Assembly: GCF_020687805.1 (NCBI RefSeq)
Contig: NZ_JAJEWQ010000004.1
Location: forward strand, 372,001-436,000
DNA length: 64,000 nt
Source of the DNA: Planctobacterium marinum
GTDB lineage: Bacteria; Pseudomonadota; Gammaproteobacteria; Enterobacterales; Alteromonadaceae
Direction: 5' to 3'
Shown: one piece after another, positions 1 through 8,761 of the stretch
Layout: every line of letters begins with the position of its first letter
How positions within the stretch are numbered: the stretch's first letter is position 1
Notes under the pieces: model-generated
Database searches by the model: none
Told to the model about the DNA's origin: nothing
The model's input: the letters and a program-made list of their open reading frames with translations, nothing else
Made by a program: the position numbers and the translations under genes

Positions 1-495
1 GGCCCGCGCAATATCGGCAATCAATTGTGGGTTGTTTGCTGCGCCTAAACCAATGTTGTGAGGGAAAAGAGTAGCGCCGATAACATTGTTGTGACCGTGA
101 ACCGCGTCCGTACCCCACATGGTCGGGATAGTTGAACCATCTTCACTGGCATCAATACTGGCCCGATACAAATCATCGGCCAATTGCACCCAGTCAGAAA
201 TGGTTGCCTGCTTATTGCCGTAGGGAAACGAGCCACCGCCATTCAGATAAGAGCCAAATCCGAATTTGCGCATATCTGCCACGCTAATATCACGGATCTC
301 GGGCTGAATCATTTGGGCGACTTTCTGTTCCAGCGTCATGTCTTCAAGCATGGTGGTTATGCGCTGTTCCATTTCGGCGGATTCCGGCATTCCGGAGATC
401 TGTGCCGGCCAAAGTGAAACCTGTGCTGATATTTGCGCACTGCTCAGTATCAAACCCAGTGGAATTAAAAGTCTGTTTATTGCTCGTTTCATCAT
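1..495 (-). CDS. Beta-glucosidase, glycoside hydrolase family 3 (N-terminal part; gene runs off the left edge)
   Basis: The minus strand from 495 gives an open frame of 165 codons that continues past base 1. It starts with a signal peptide (basic start, hydrophobic stretch, then SAQISAQ as a likely cleavage area). The mature part has the GH3 N-terminal signature: MTLEQKVAQMIQPE, GSYLNGGGSFP and PTMWGTDAVHGHNNVIGATLFPHN, as in periplasmic beta-glucosidases that cut cello- or laminari-oligosaccharides. The catalytic Asp and the C-terminal domains lie outside the window. Two adjacent ATGs (495 and 492) are possible starts. It diverges from the GH1 beta-glucosidase operon across two LacI-type operators, so the two sides are probably co-regulated. 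Confidence 0.88.
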   Translation of the reverse strand, partial: MMKRAINRLLIPLGLILSSAQISAQVSLWPAQISGMPESAEMEQRITTMLEDMTLEQKVAQMIQPEIRDISVADMRKFGFGSYLNGGGSFPYGNKQATISDWVQLADDLYRASIDASEDGSTIPTMWGTDAVHGHNNVIGATLFPHNIGLGAANNPQLIADIARA

Positions 496-562
496 GGTTC
501 TCTAATCAGTTACCTGACAATGCCACAGGAGCGGAATGTCAGATATTCAAATTGTTTTTATG

Positions 563-607
563 GAAAGCGCTTTCTAAATCTGATAAAAATATTAAGAAAG
601 CGCTTTC
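563..607. promoter_or_regulatory. Two identical LacI-family operators between divergent beta-glucosidase genes
   Basis: The 12-base palindrome GAAAGCGCTTTC occurs at 563-574 and again at 596-607, with centres 33 bases apart (about three helical turns). Palindromes with a central GCGC are typical LacI/GalR-family operators. They lie between the GH3 gene (leftward) and the GH1/symporter/lacI operon (rightward). The LacI regulator at 3667 is the obvious candidate ligand-sensing repressor. The sites are seen directly; the pairing with that repressor is inferred. Confidence 0.75.
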
Positions 608-727
608 TCAAAATTAGAATTGCATGTTATAAACATAAATACAACAGCAAATTAACAATAAGTTTACGGTGGCAGCAGTGTGCTGCTGTGACAATTTCAG
701 TTTACAAATTAACAATGACTCAGTGAT

Positions 728-2077
728 ATGAAAAACCTTCAGTTAAGCCCTTCTTCCCCCTTAATGCAGCGAGATTTTATCTTCGGTGTGGCCACTTCCT
801 CCTTTCAGATTGAGGGCGATATTGACGGCCGTTTGCCCTGCATTTGGGATACATTTTGCCAGCGTCCCGGGGCAATCGAAGATGCCAGCAATGGCGAAGT
901 TGCCTGTGAGCACGTCGCCAGATGGGAGCAGGATGTTGAGTTATTACAACAGTTGAATGTCAGCGCCTATCGCCTGTCCATTTCCTGGCCCAGGGTGATG
1001 ACCCAGGAAGGGGAGATCAACGAGTCCGGTTTGCACTTTTATCAGCAATTAATTGCACAATTAAACCGTCTGAATATTCAGGTATTTGTCACCTTGTATC
1101 ATTGGGATCTGCCACAATACCTGGAAGAGCAGGGTGGTTGGTTGAATCGCGATACTGCCTATGCCTTTGCAAACTATGCGGCTAAAGTGACCGAGCGGCT
1201 GGGCGATAAAGTCGCGGCTTATGCGACGTTTAACGAACCCTTTTGCTCTGCCTACCTGGGGTATGAAATTGGTGTACATGCGCCGGGTAAAACCGGTCGG
1301 GCATCAGGACGCCAGGCAGCACATCATATCTTGTTGGCCCATGGTTTGGCGATGCCCATTATTCGCAAAAACTGTCCGAATGTGCAAGCCGGAATTGTAT
1401 TGAATTTTACGCCCTGTTATCCGAAATCCGATAATCCTGAAGATGTGCAGGCGACTACTCTGGCCGATGAGTACATTAACCTATGGTATTTACAGCCTTT
1501 GCTGGAAGGCACTTATCCTGATGTGTTTGAACGTCTCCCGGAATCCGACAAGCCGGTTATCTATGAAGGTGATATGGCGATAATCCAACAACCGCTGGAT
1601 TATCTGGGCGTAAACTTCTATACCCGTCTACACTATTCAGCAGCAACCGACAGCAATAGCTTGTATACCGAGCACGAGCACCAGGGACCTAAAACCGCCA
1701 TCGGCTGGGAAATTTACCCGGACGCGTTGCGGGAATTGTTTATCAGATTAGCGCAACGTTTTGATCTGCCACCTATTTACATCACTGAAAATGGTGCGGC
1801 GATGGCGGATCAACTCGAAGGTGGGCAGGTGATGGATACCGATCGGGTAGCGTATTTTCAGTCTCATCTTGAGGCGTTGGAAGCGGCGATGCTGGCAGGT
1901 GTCGAAGTTAAGGGGTATTTTGCCTGGAGCCTGATGGATAATTTTGAGTGGGCCGAGGGTTATACTCAGCGCTTTGGTTTGGTTTACGTGGATTTTCAGA
2001 GCCAGCAGCGCACATTAAAACAAAGTGCGCTTGCCTGGCAGGCGTTATTGCAACAAAAACGAGAACTAAATCAGTGA
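728..2077 (+). CDS. Beta-glucosidase, glycoside hydrolase family 1
   Basis: 449 residues, the usual length for GH1. The fold starts with FIFGVATSSFQIEG and carries both catalytic glutamates: acid/base Glu170 in TFNEP and nucleophile Glu354 in ITENG. The C-terminal SLMDNFEWAEGY signature of the aglycone site is present. There is no signal peptide, so it acts in the cytoplasm on beta-glucosides imported by the symporter encoded 34 bases downstream. The start at 728 has only a weak ribosome binding site. It is the first gene of an operon with the symporter and a LacI regulator, so substrate uptake, hydrolysis and regulation are encoded together. Confidence 0.95.
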   Translation: MKNLQLSPSSPLMQRDFIFGVATSSFQIEGDIDGRLPCIWDTFCQRPGAIEDASNGEVACEHVARWEQDVELLQQLNVSAYRLSISWPRVMTQEGEINESGLHFYQQLIAQLNRLNIQVFVTLYHWDLPQYLEEQGGWLNRDTAYAFANYAAKVTERLGDKVAAYATFNEPFCSAYLGYEIGVHAPGKTGRASGRQAAHHILLAHGLAMPIIRKNCPNVQAGIVLNFTPCYPKSDNPEDVQATTLADEYINLWYLQPLLEGTYPDVFERLPESDKPVIYEGDMAIIQQPLDYLGVNFYTRLHYSAATDSNSLYTEHEHQGPKTAIGWEIYPDALRELFIRLAQRFDLPPIYITENGAAMADQLEGGQVMDTDRVAYFQSHLEALEAAMLAGVEVKGYFAWSLMDNFEWAEGYTQRFGLVYVDFQSQQRTLKQSALAWQALLQQKRELNQ

Positions 2078-2111
2078 ACAGTGGTTTTGAGGGGAAGGAG
2101 AGCGGCGAATT

Positions 2112-3644
2112 ATGGCGCAATTAAGTCTGGCGGAAAAGCTCAGTTATGGTGCCGGTGACGCCGCCGCAAACCTGGTTTGGCGTGGTGCCTTGGCCTATAT
2201 GGCGGTTTTTTACACGGATACCTTTGGCATTTCGGCGGCCGCTGCGGCGATGTTATTTTTGGTCGTGCGCTTATCTGATGGCATTACCGATATTTTAATG
2301 GGGATGATCGCCGACCGAACCCAAAGCAAAATGGGTAAGTTCCGCCCCTGGATTCTCTGGTCTGCCCCCATACTTGGGGTGTTTATGGTGCTGTGTTTCA
2401 GTACCCCAAATCTCAGCGATTCCGGCAAGTTAGTTTATGCTTACATTACCTATATCGGCCTGACGCTGGCCTATACCATGAGCAACGTGCCTTATTCGGC
2501 GTTAATGGGGGTGATGACCCATGACCACAATGAACGCACCAGTTTATCGGGATTTCGTTTTGCCGGTGCCTTTATCGGCGGTATGTTTGTGATGGGCTTT
2601 TTACCCATGATGGTTGAAGCGTTGGGCGATGGAAGCAGCGCACAGGGTTATCAGTATGCCATGTATTTTTATGCCGTTTTATTGGTTTTATTAATGCTTG
2701 TTACCGTCGGATTTACCCGTGAAAGGGTGGTTACCAGCCAGCAGTTTACCGGCTCGCTGGGCAGGGAATTGCTGGATCTGAGTAAACAACTTCCCTGGTT
2801 GATTGTGCCGCTTCTGGCCATGACCTTATTCTTTTATTTCCGCAACTGGTCTACCGGGTTGTTTTTTGTGCTTGTGCTGGTGGGTATAGGATGGGCAGTG
2901 CGCCGGTTAAAGTCTTCGGCGAACGACAATATCAGCCGAACTCAGCGGGATTTGCTGGATCTACTCGACAACAAACCCTGGTTGATTCTGCTGGGGATTG
3001 GTTTTCTCACCATGATGTTCAATGGCGTAAAATATGCCGCGATAGCTTATTACTTCAAGTATTATGTCGGTCTGGAACTGTATGCGGGTCAGTATTTTAT
3101 TGCGCTGTTGGTCGTGTCGGTGCTGGGCGCTTTACTGACGCCAAAATTGTCTGCCTGGTTGGGACGCAAATGGCTGTTTATCTGGGTACTGCTGCTCAGC
3201 AGCCTGTTTACCGGGTTGATGTTTTGGCTACCTTCTGAGCAACTGACCTGGATATTTATCCTGGGTTGTGTTGCAGAGTTTTTTGCCGCTATGATGCCTA
3301 CGCTATTTTTTGCCATGTTAGGCGATGCGGCCGATTATTCGGAATGGCGCACAGGAAGAAGGGCTACAGGACTGGTTTATTCTGCCGGTACCTTCGTGCA
3401 AAAAACCGGAGGCGGGTTTGCCGGCGCATTAGTACTCTTAGTGTTGGCCTGGTACGGTTACGATGGCCTCGATAAATCAACCGCACAACAGGCATTACCC
3501 GGTATTTTATTGTTGATGAGTTGGATCCCTGCGGGATTTGCCGTTGCGGGCGCGCTGTTAATGTGGTTTTATCCTCTGGATGACAACAAGCAGTCTGAAA
3601 TTACCCTGGCACTGTCAATGAAACGGCAAACCCAGACTGCTTAA
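2112..3644 (+). CDS. Sugar:cation symporter of the GPH family (major facilitator superfamily)
   Basis: 510 residues with about 12 hydrophobic membrane segments. The N-terminal KLSYGAGDAAANLVW and the following VRLSDGITDILMGMIADRTQSKMGKFRPW are hallmarks of glycoside-pentoside-hexuronide:cation symporters (MelB/XynB/YicJ type), with the conserved Asp residues on the second helix and the cytoplasmic loop. A strong ribosome binding site (GGGGAAGGAGA) precedes the ATG. Between the GH1 enzyme and a LacI regulator it most likely imports beta-glucosides such as cellobiose or laminaribiose; the exact sugar cannot be read from the sequence. It is somewhat longer than MelB, with an extra hydrophilic stretch between membrane segments near residues 265-290. 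Confidence 0.9.
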   Translation: MAQLSLAEKLSYGAGDAAANLVWRGALAYMAVFYTDTFGISAAAAAMLFLVVRLSDGITDILMGMIADRTQSKMGKFRPWILWSAPILGVFMVLCFSTPNLSDSGKLVYAYITYIGLTLAYTMSNVPYSALMGVMTHDHNERTSLSGFRFAGAFIGGMFVMGFLPMMVEALGDGSSAQGYQYAMYFYAVLLVLLMLVTVGFTRERVVTSQQFTGSLGRELLDLSKQLPWLIVPLLAMTLFFYFRNWSTGLFFVLVLVGIGWAVRRLKSSANDNISRTQRDLLDLLDNKPWLILLGIGFLTMMFNGVKYAAIAYYFKYYVGLELYAGQYFIALLVVSVLGALLTPKLSAWLGRKWLFIWVLLLSSLFTGLMFWLPSEQLTWIFILGCVAEFFAAMMPTLFFAMLGDAADYSEWRTGRRATGLVYSAGTFVQKTGGGFAGALVLLVLAWYGYDGLDKSTAQQALPGILLLMSWIPAGFAVAGALLMWFYPLDDNKQSEITLALSMKRQTQTA

Positions 3645-3666
3645 AAACCCTTTCTCTGGAGGATGA

Positions 3667-4668
3667 GTGGCGACAATTTATCAGGTGGCAGAACGAGCCG
3701 GTGTATCTTTATCGACGGTGTCGCGAGTGTTGAATGGCCGTAAAACGGTGAATCCACTGCTCCGTGAAAAAGTAGAAAAGGCAGTTCAGGAACTGAATTA
3801 TCGTCCCAGCTCAGTGGCCCGCTCACTGGCGAACAGTCGTACTGACAGCATCGGGGTGCTGGTGGCCGAGTTACATACTCCCTTTTTCGGGGAAATGATG
3901 CAGGCCATCGAAATGACACTCAGAGCACAGGACAAACATGTCATCATCAGTGTTGGTCACAATGATTTAGCCAAAGAGCTGGATGCCGTTGAATTTTTGA
4001 TCAGCCGCAATTGTGACGCGCTTATTCTGCATTCTGAGGCCATGTCTGATCAGGATCTGGTGGCGCTGCAATCGCGCTTGCCGGTGTCCATTATCAACCG
4101 TCACGTCAAAGAACTGGATGAAGCTTGTTTCTGTCTGGACAACGAATCCGGTGGCTACAGCGCCACGCGGCATCTGATAGAGCAGGGTCACAAGGACATA
4201 GCTTATATCTCCGGTCCTGGCAACAAGGCTGATGCCATGTTGCGTCTGGCCGGACATAAGCGGGCGCTTCAGGAAGCCGGCATACCTTTCTCTCCGGAAA
4301 GCCTGTATGAAGGTCGCTTTAAAGAAGAAGACGGCATTAATGGATTAAAGGCACTGTTGGCCAAAGACATCAAGTTTAGTGCCTTGGTGTGCGCCAACGA
4401 CTGGATGGCCTCCGGCGCCATGAGTTGCGCCCGCGACATGGGGCTACAACTGCCGGAAGATTTATCCATTGTCGGATTCGATGACGTGGTAATTGCCCAT
4501 CACGTCTATCCGAAACTGACCACCGTCAGTAACCCGATTTATGAAATGGGTGAGATGGCGGCAAAACATATTCTGAATAAGGTGTATGGTCAAAAGCACC
4601 AACTGCAACACTTGTATGATGCAGAAATGGTATTGCGGGACTCTGTGTTGTCCGCTTCACCAGACTGA
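3667..4668 (+). CDS. LacI-family transcriptional regulator of the beta-glucoside genes
   Basis: 333 residues. The N-terminal helix-turn-helix (TIYQVAERAGVSLSTVSRVLN, hinge helix YRPSSVARSLA) is followed by a periplasmic-binding-protein-like sensor domain. Translation uses a GTG start: the frame of the nearby ATG at 3663 does not encode the family N-terminus, and a GGAGGA-type ribosome binding site sits just upstream. It is the last gene of the GH1/symporter operon, so it probably controls its own synthesis through the paired operators at 563-607. The sensor domain would bind a sugar or sugar phosphate derived from beta-glucosides; that ligand is inferred. Confidence 0.92.
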   Translation: MATIYQVAERAGVSLSTVSRVLNGRKTVNPLLREKVEKAVQELNYRPSSVARSLANSRTDSIGVLVAELHTPFFGEMMQAIEMTLRAQDKHVIISVGHNDLAKELDAVEFLISRNCDALILHSEAMSDQDLVALQSRLPVSIINRHVKELDEACFCLDNESGGYSATRHLIEQGHKDIAYISGPGNKADAMLRLAGHKRALQEAGIPFSPESLYEGRFKEEDGINGLKALLAKDIKFSALVCANDWMASGAMSCARDMGLQLPEDLSIVGFDDVVIAHHVYPKLTTVSNPIYEMGEMAAKHILNKVYGQKHQLQHLYDAEMVLRDSVLSASPD

Positions 4669-4793
4669 AGAGCTAACTGAATGGCATTTATTTAATTTTA
4701 AATGTAAGTACTCACATACCATAATGGCTCATGTTAAAAAGCATTTAAGTGTTTTTAAGAAGGTTTCAGTGTCATAAACCGCTAAATTGTCGA

Positions 4794-4826
4794 AGACTTC
4801 AAACGAATCTTAATTGTTTGGAGTCT
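4794..4826 (+). promoter_or_regulatory. Hairpin covering the amylase ribosome binding site
   Basis: An inverted repeat with 11-base arms (AGACTTCAAAC at 4794-4804, GTTTGGAGTCT at 4816-4826; the only non-Watson-Crick position is a U-G pair in RNA) encloses an 11-base loop. The right arm contains the ribosome binding site TTTGGAG, and the ATG follows at 4832. The folded RNA would hide the site from ribosomes. It is not followed by a T-run, so it is not a typical terminator. As DNA it could instead be an operator. Confidence 0.5.
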
Positions 4827-4831
4827 GAACC

Positions 4832-6502
4832 ATGAATTCCACACCAACCCAATCAAGCCCGGTAGCCACCTGTTTGTTACTCAGCAGTATTATCTTGCTG
4901 CTGGCGACCATCAATAAAAGCTGGGCAGAGACCCCTGACTTTTGGCGCAATGCCACCGTGTATTTTTTGTTAACCGACCGCTTTAGTAACGGGGACCCGG
5001 GGAATGATGCCAGTTATCAACGTCATCAGCAGGCTGCACTCTTAAGAGGCTTTGAAGGCGGGGACATCAAAGGGATTACGCAACAAATCGAAGCCGGTTA
5101 TTTTAACCGTCTTGGTGTAGATGCTATCTGGACTACGCCGGTGATTGAACAGATACACGGGTTTGATGTGTCCGACCGCCTGACTTACGCCTACCATGGC
5201 TACTGGCCCAAAGACTGGACGGCTGTGGATGCCAATTTTGGTAGCGAAGCGGATTTAGCCGCTATGATCAAGGCCGCCCACAAACAGGGGATTCGGGTAC
5301 TGGTGGATGTCATCATTAACCATACCGGCCCCAAAACCGAGCAGGATCAACTCTGGCCAGCGAACTGGGTCAGAACAGAGCCTTTGTGCAACTGGACCAG
5401 CTATCAACAAAATGTCAGTTGCGCGTTAGCCACATCCCTGACCGACATTAAAACCGAATCTGAACAGGAGGTTGAACTGCCAGAGTTTCTGCTGGAAAAG
5501 TGGCGTCAGGAAGGTCGCCTGGATACTGAACTGGCGGAACTCAGCGACTTTTTTCAGCGCACCGGTTATCCCAAAGCGCCCAAATATTACCTGGTCAAGT
5601 GGCTAACCGATTGGGTACGGGAATACGGTATTGATGGCTTTCGGGTGGATACCGCGAAACACGTAGAGCCGGAAATATGGGCGATTTTGAAAAAAGAAAG
5701 TGAGTTAGCGCTTGCTCAATGGCGAACTGAGCACCCAGATGACGCATTGGGAGATTTGCCGTTTTACATGGTGGGTGAAGTGTTTAACTGGGGCGTCGCT
5801 GGTTTTAAAAGCGCTAACCCTGAAAACAATCAATACAATTATGGCGATAAACAGGTCCAGTTTTTTGATTTTGGTTTTGATGCCTTGATCAATATGGGTT
5901 TTGTTAGCCACATCAGCCAGGACACTGAGTCTTTGTTTAGTCAATACTCTGCCTGGTTGCAGGCGCCCGCTTTTAAGGGGAAAGGGATACTGAACTACAT
6001 CGGCTCCCATGATGATCAGGACTCCTGGGATAGATCCCGCGCACAGATCTGGGACAGTGCGTTTAAATTAATGATGGCACCCGGTGGTGTACAAATTTAT
6101 TACGGGGATGAGTTAGCGCGACCTATGCTTGTCGAAGATGCCTTTGGAGACGCCGGTTTGCGCGCGAATATGAACTGGCAGGATCTTACACAGCCTGATA
6201 CCCAGGCGTTGTTGCGCCATTGGCAAAGGCTGGGACAGTTTCGTCAGCGTTTTCCTGCGGTGGGTGCGGGACAACATCAAATTATTACAGCTCAACCTTA
6301 TGTGTTTAGCCGAACCCTGGCAAATCACAAAGCCGTTGTGGTCGGGGCGGATTTGAAGCCAGGCAACAAGGCGCTTCCGGTTGCAGATGTCTTTACCGAA
6401 GGAACCCTGTTGCAGGACCATTACTCTGGGCAGCAAGTCAGGGTAAAGGAAGGTCAGGTATTCATAGATAGCCCCTGGTCCTGGGTGTTGTTAGGGGAGT
6501 AA
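4832..6502 (+). CDS. Secreted alpha-amylase, glycoside hydrolase family 13
   Basis: 556 residues. Residues 1-32 form a signal peptide ending ATINKSWAE, so the enzyme is periplasmic or secreted. The four GH13 regions are clear: DVIINH (159-164), GFRVDTAKH with nucleophile Asp273, VGEVFNW with acid/base Glu316, and IGSHDD with Asp394. An extra stretch with two Cys-containing segments lies between regions I and II (about 170-245), as in MalS-like periplasmic amylases. It would cut alpha-glucans to maltodextrins. It is separated from the beta-glucoside operon by 163 bases and is followed after only 4 bases by a nucleotidyltransferase-like gene. Confidence 0.92.
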   Translation: MNSTPTQSSPVATCLLLSSIILLLATINKSWAETPDFWRNATVYFLLTDRFSNGDPGNDASYQRHQQAALLRGFEGGDIKGITQQIEAGYFNRLGVDAIWTTPVIEQIHGFDVSDRLTYAYHGYWPKDWTAVDANFGSEADLAAMIKAAHKQGIRVLVDVIINHTGPKTEQDQLWPANWVRTEPLCNWTSYQQNVSCALATSLTDIKTESEQEVELPEFLLEKWRQEGRLDTELAELSDFFQRTGYPKAPKYYLVKWLTDWVREYGIDGFRVDTAKHVEPEIWAILKKESELALAQWRTEHPDDALGDLPFYMVGEVFNWGVAGFKSANPENNQYNYGDKQVQFFDFGFDALINMGFVSHISQDTESLFSQYSAWLQAPAFKGKGILNYIGSHDDQDSWDRSRAQIWDSAFKLMMAPGGVQIYYGDELARPMLVEDAFGDAGLRANMNWQDLTQPDTQALLRHWQRLGQFRQRFPAVGAGQHQIITAQPYVFSRTLANHKAVVVGADLKPGNKALPVADVFTEGTLLQDHYSGQQVRVKEGQVFIDSPWSWVLLGE

Positions 6503-6506
6503 AAAC

Positions 6507-7289
6507 ATGGTGCAGCAAACACCGGGAGCTACCATTGAATTACTCATTGGGCGACTGACAGACATTGCGGAAACACTGAAGCATCACCGTCATGGATTAG
6601 GGCTGTTAGCTCTGGGCTCTGCCGGTGATCAGGGCAGAATGGATTGCTTCTCTGACCTCGACTTTTTTGCCATTGTGGCACCTGGCTGTAAGTGGCAGTT
6701 TATCGAGAATTTAAACTGGTTATCGGAGATTTGCGACATTGCCTATGCTTTTCGCAATAGCCGCGATGGCTACAAATTGCTGTTTACTGACGGTGTGTTT
6801 TGTGAGTTTGCGGTGTTTGAGCCGCAAGAGCTGGGGCATATTCCTTACGAAACTGGGCAGTTTATCTGGCGAGATGACAGTCTGCCCGAATCTCTGGCGG
6901 CACCCGCTCAGGCGTTGCCAACGGCCAGCATAGACGAAGACTTTTTATTAGGTGAACTGCTCACCAATCTGTATGTGGGCCTTTGCCGTTATCGCCGCGG
7001 TGAGTGGTGTTCAGCGATGCGTTTTGTTCAGGTTTACGCGCTGGACCGACTCATTTCACTGCTGGATTTATCTCTGTCTGAGGAACGCTTAACCACCCGG
7101 GACGGGTTTTGTGTAGACCGGCGGGTGGAATTGCGTCACCCGGCCTATTTGTCGGATTTTAAGGTTATGCTCTCAGGCATAGAAGATTTGCCACTTTGCG
7201 CACAACACATGCTGGACTTTGTGCGCAAACACTACGAAATCAACCCCGCAATGGCGGCCAGGATTATGGACCTGGTAGCCACTCCCTAA
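6507..7289 (+). CDS. Nucleotidyltransferase-fold protein of unknown substrate
   Basis: 260 residues, cytoplasmic. The segment LGSAGDQGRMDCFSDLDFF holds the nucleotidyltransferase active-site pattern: Gly37-Ser38 followed by Asp50-x-Asp52. This is typical of the aminoglycoside/lincosamide adenylyltransferase superfamily (GS, about 11 residues, DxD). The C-terminal half (about 140-255) looks helical, as expected for the substrate-recognising half. It starts 4 bases after the amylase stop, so the two are probably translated together, yet no link between amylases and such enzymes is established. It could modify a small molecule or a protein; no antibiotic-resistance role is claimed. Confidence 0.7.
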   Translation: MVQQTPGATIELLIGRLTDIAETLKHHRHGLGLLALGSAGDQGRMDCFSDLDFFAIVAPGCKWQFIENLNWLSEICDIAYAFRNSRDGYKLLFTDGVFCEFAVFEPQELGHIPYETGQFIWRDDSLPESLAAPAQALPTASIDEDFLLGELLTNLYVGLCRYRRGEWCSAMRFVQVYALDRLISLLDLSLSEERLTTRDGFCVDRRVELRHPAYLSDFKVMLSGIEDLPLCAQHMLDFVRKHYEINPAMAARIMDLVATP

Positions 7290-7335
7290 ACTTCCCGTTA
7301 GTATAGCGGACAAGCTCCGCTACTTACTTCGATGA

Positions 7336-8745
7336 ATGAAAATTAAGATCCGCCACTATGTGCTCAATACCCACACCCGTGAACTGGTGTACGGTGATAA
7401 GGTACAGGTGGTGCGGCCAAAAACTCTGGCTCTGTTGCGTTACCTGATTACCCACCCGGAACAGATCATCAGCAAATCACAACTGCTGGATGAAGTCTGG
7501 GATGATGTGCAGGTGAATGAAGGGGTTATTTTTCAATCAGTCCGTGAGATCAGACAACTGTTTTCTGACATTACGGTTATTCAGAATCATCCCCGTAAAG
7601 GTTATGAATGGTTAATTACGACAACGCCAATACCTGAATTACATGATGAAAGTGAGTATTCACCTACTCCAAATTCTTTTAAAGTAAAGAATATCCTGTT
7701 GTTCAGAGCGATGATAGCTATCAGCTTTATACTGCTGTCTGGCGCAGCGTCATATTTCTGGTTTAACAATGAAAACCAAAAACTGTTGCTGATAGAGTCG
7801 GTTCAGAGCCGCATTGATCGCAATGACCATCAGTGGTTAGCAGATTCCGGTGCAGCAATGCTCAGGGAAATACTGAGTAAAAAGCAAAGTACACGGAAAA
7901 TACGGTTGTTCAGTGAGGCAGAACTTGCTGCCGGGTCTGATAGCTGGTCACTGGCGGTAAAGACATATGGCGATGTGTATGACTATAAGTTGATTTACAG
8001 CCTGTCCAATCAACAACAGGCTCAGCAATTTGTGCTGTTCAGCCATGATATTGAACTGGCATTTTCCACCCTGGCGGAAAACGTAGACGGGATGCTTGGT
8101 CGCAATGAAATCGACAGCGAGCCAGAACAAACACGTTTGGCGCAAATGGTTCAGGCCTATGAAACCGACTGGGCACTGGCGATTCCGGTGTTGCAGCGTC
8201 TGATTGTGGACCCTCAGTCAGATACTGAGGGGGTGATTATGCTGGCCAGACTATTGATCTGGAAATCCCGTGAGCCTGAAGCGAAAGCGATAGTTAACGA
8301 AGCATTGCAGGCGACGCAAATCAGTGAACATCAACGGGCTCGCCTGTTGTATTTAAAAGCTTTATCGCAATGGCAAAGTGCACCTGAACAGGCTTTATCA
8401 ATTATCGCCAGTGGATTACAGCTGACTCACGCTGAAACCAACTGGCTGACTCGCGCTAAACTGGAAGAGTTACAGGGCGATGTTTATCGCGCCCAGGCTA
8501 AGCCCGTAGAAGCCATGCGCAGCTACCTGAAAGCCCAGTCGTTTTATGATGAGATCAATGCTCCTGTCAATGCGGCGGGGCTGAAACTCCGATTGAGCTT
8601 GTTGCATCTGGAAACCGGACAAACCGATTTGGCCAGACGGGTGTTTGAACAGGCCAGATCCTTGATTCAGTCCAAAGAAATGTCTTTTTTATACGGTGAG
8701 TTGCAGGAGTTCTCTCAGTATTTCCCCGAAGCGACAACAAAGTAA
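7336..8745 (+). CDS. Membrane-anchored winged-helix regulator with C-terminal TPR-like region (CadC/ToxR type)
   Basis: 469 residues. Residues 1-95 form an OmpR/PhoB-type winged helix (VRPKTLALLRYLITHPEQIISKSQLLDEVW, then NHPRKGYEWLI). A single membrane segment lies at about 120-143, placing the rest in the periplasm. The C-terminal half (about 250-450) is helical with TPR-like repeats (QRARLLYLKALSQW, AKLEELQGDVYRAQAKPVEAMRSYLKAQ). This is the one-component architecture of CadC and ToxR, where a periplasmic signal drives DNA binding. It lies 46 bases after the nucleotidyltransferase gene and may respond to envelope or carbohydrate signals. The ATG at 7332 runs straight into a stop, so 7336 is the start. 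Confidence 0.85.
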   Translation: MKIKIRHYVLNTHTRELVYGDKVQVVRPKTLALLRYLITHPEQIISKSQLLDEVWDDVQVNEGVIFQSVREIRQLFSDITVIQNHPRKGYEWLITTTPIPELHDESEYSPTPNSFKVKNILLFRAMIAISFILLSGAASYFWFNNENQKLLLIESVQSRIDRNDHQWLADSGAAMLREILSKKQSTRKIRLFSEAELAAGSDSWSLAVKTYGDVYDYKLIYSLSNQQQAQQFVLFSHDIELAFSTLAENVDGMLGRNEIDSEPEQTRLAQMVQAYETDWALAIPVLQRLIVDPQSDTEGVIMLARLLIWKSREPEAKAIVNEALQATQISEHQRARLLYLKALSQWQSAPEQALSIIASGLQLTHAETNWLTRAKLEELQGDVYRAQAKPVEAMRSYLKAQSFYDEINAPVNAAGLKLRLSLLHLETGQTDLARRVFEQARSLIQSKEMSFLYGELQEFSQYFPEATTK

Positions 8746-8761
8746 CTTCGGGGCGAAGATA

